Shown here piece after piece: positions 63,284 through 64,000 of a DNA stretch of 64,000 bases. The position numbers were made by a program, and so were the translations under genes. Origin of the DNA: Trachelipus rathkii (lineage: Eukaryota; Arthropoda; Malacostraca; Isopoda; Trachelipodidae); NCBI GenBank assembly GCA_015478945.1, contig JABUQX010116871.1, positions 20,110 to 84,109 on the forward strand. The letters run 5' to 3'. Within the stretch, counting starts at the first letter, position 1, and every line of letters starts with the position of its first letter. The notes beneath the pieces were generated by a model. That model ran no database searches. It was given only the letters and a program-made list of their open reading frames with translations, and was not told where the DNA came from.

Positions 63284-64000
63284 CAGGGTTCACACTGAAA
63301 TTTTGAATTTGAATTCCCTGACTTTCCCTGACCTTCCCTGACCAAATCCGCAAATTTTCCCTGACCAGCGTGTTCGTTATTTTTGGTGTATAAAATATCT
63401 ATTAAAAATTATTGCAGCCTATTTACTCAGTTCATACATTAAATTATTGAAAATTTACTTTAAAAATTGTTTACCATCATGGATGAATTTAAAAAATATT
63501 TTTTTTTTTAGTAATCGACCTGTACCTTCCCCATAGCCGTCCAACGCACTTCTTTTTTTTTCAAAAAGTAAACAGTTTTATTTATACAAAAAGAAAATAA
63601 ATTTAAAGCTTACATTAATAGCCTAGGTGAATAACGTCCACTGTGATCACAAAAAGTTTTAAATGGGGAAGATTTAGGTTAACTTTTTTCTTCTCAAGCA
63701 TTGAAATTTTTTTGATTTTATAGCGTCTTCTTCTGTCAAAGCTTTCAGTTTTAACATCTTTCGCTGCTCTTCAAGTTTATAGATCTGTATGGATAACTTT
63801 CTTTTTTCAACCTTTTTATTCTCTTCTTCTTTTTGGTTCTGTTTTGACTCTTTGAGATGTTCTTCATATCTCCTATGGGCAGCTCTTACATTTGTCATCA
63901 TTTTTTGAGTGATAGGAACTTTATGAATACTTTCTGAGATCTTATATAGCATTGTGCACTGTTTCTTTGAGAAATCGAATATGTTTCTTTCAGATTCTCC
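63284..64000. mobile_element. Left end of a further DNA transposon (runs off window)
   Basis: Starts cagggttcacactg, directly interrupting the array-unit flank (compare 59,225). Clustered ttccctgac repeats lie at 63,317-63,366, like subterminal binding repeats. It carries a minus-strand frame open to the window edge. The TIR start (CAGGG) fits hAT, but the right end and target duplication are outside the window. Confidence 0.6.
63674..64000 (-). CDS. Partial transposon-encoded protein, coiled-coil C-terminus
   Basis: Open from the right window edge to a stop at 63,674. It reads NIFDFSKKQCTMLYKISESI, then TNVRAAHRRYEEHLKES, then a long Glu/Lys/Gln-rich coiled coil. It resembles the C-terminal tail of proteins encoded by elements with 'ttccctgac' ends, from memory. 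The frame has no internal stop over 108 codons, unlike most remnants here, so this copy may be young. Its start lies outside the window. Confidence 0.5.
   Translation of the reverse strand, partial: GESERNIFDFSKKQCTMLYKISESIHKVPITQKMMTNVRAAHRRYEEHLKESKQNQKEEENKKVEKRKLSIQIYKLEEQRKMLKLKALTEEDAIKSKKFQCLRRKKLT

Overview
The window is AT-rich eukaryotic, almost certainly animal, DNA. It holds no intact single-copy gene. Nearly all that can be recognised is repetitive: simple-sequence arrays ((AT)n, (AAT/ATT)n, (GA)n), a degenerate satellite, four classes of non-LTR or Penelope retroelement, tRNA-derived SINEs, at least four hAT-type DNA transposons and a MITE. The density of (AT)n and (ATT)n arrays together with the retroelement types recalls decapod crustacean genomes (shrimp, crab, crayfish). 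That is an inference from family resemblance, not a proven identification. Most coding remnants carry frameshifts and stops. Much of 1-11 kb and 18-20 kb looks like a noisy long-read consensus, so some breaks may be assembly errors.

Layout. 1-8.06 kb is a degenerate satellite with a unit of about 180-205 bp. It is followed by a non-satellite island (8.1-9.78 kb) and by the same satellite in inverted orientation (9.79-10.2 kb). 10.2-13.4 kb is AT-rich with little recognisable content. 13.6-16.7 kb holds a decayed minus-strand transposase-like gene split by a 1,979-bp hAT element with perfect 13-bp TIRs and a perfect 8-bp target duplication. That hAT element itself contains a 156-bp (TA)n array and a reverse-transcriptase fragment. 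17-29 kb is mostly (AT)n arrays and unassigned AT-rich sequence, with a decayed LINE copy (19.1-20.4 kb) and a 31-bp minisatellite (27.9-28.2 kb). 29.3-34.4 kb holds two plus-strand RNase H-bearing non-LTR elements that both end in (ATT)n; the first carries an internal tandem duplication. 35.4-41.7 kb holds two minus-strand copies, in the same orientation, of an endonuclease/RT LINE, each abutting (AT)n. 42.0-44.9 kb is a Penelope-like element with inverted terminal arms, hammerhead-like cores and a SINE inserted in its RT.

44.96-63.3 kb is the most unusual part. It is a five-copy array of a composite unit: a minus-strand zinc-finger-like gene, usually a PIF/Harbinger-like MITE, an (AT)n tract, and the C-terminal part of a hAT transposase. 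Two near-identical blocks carrying a fragment that resembles the end of a p53/p63/p73 DNA-binding domain, each followed by a SINE, are embedded in it. A second, nearly complete hAT element (2,985 bp) has inserted into one array copy. One array copy keeps the MITE empty site, which fixes the MITE boundaries and its TTA duplication. The right edge enters a further DNA transposon.

How the parts relate: this is a layered record of insertion and local duplication. Array copies that differ by one insertion allow several events to be ordered from the window alone.
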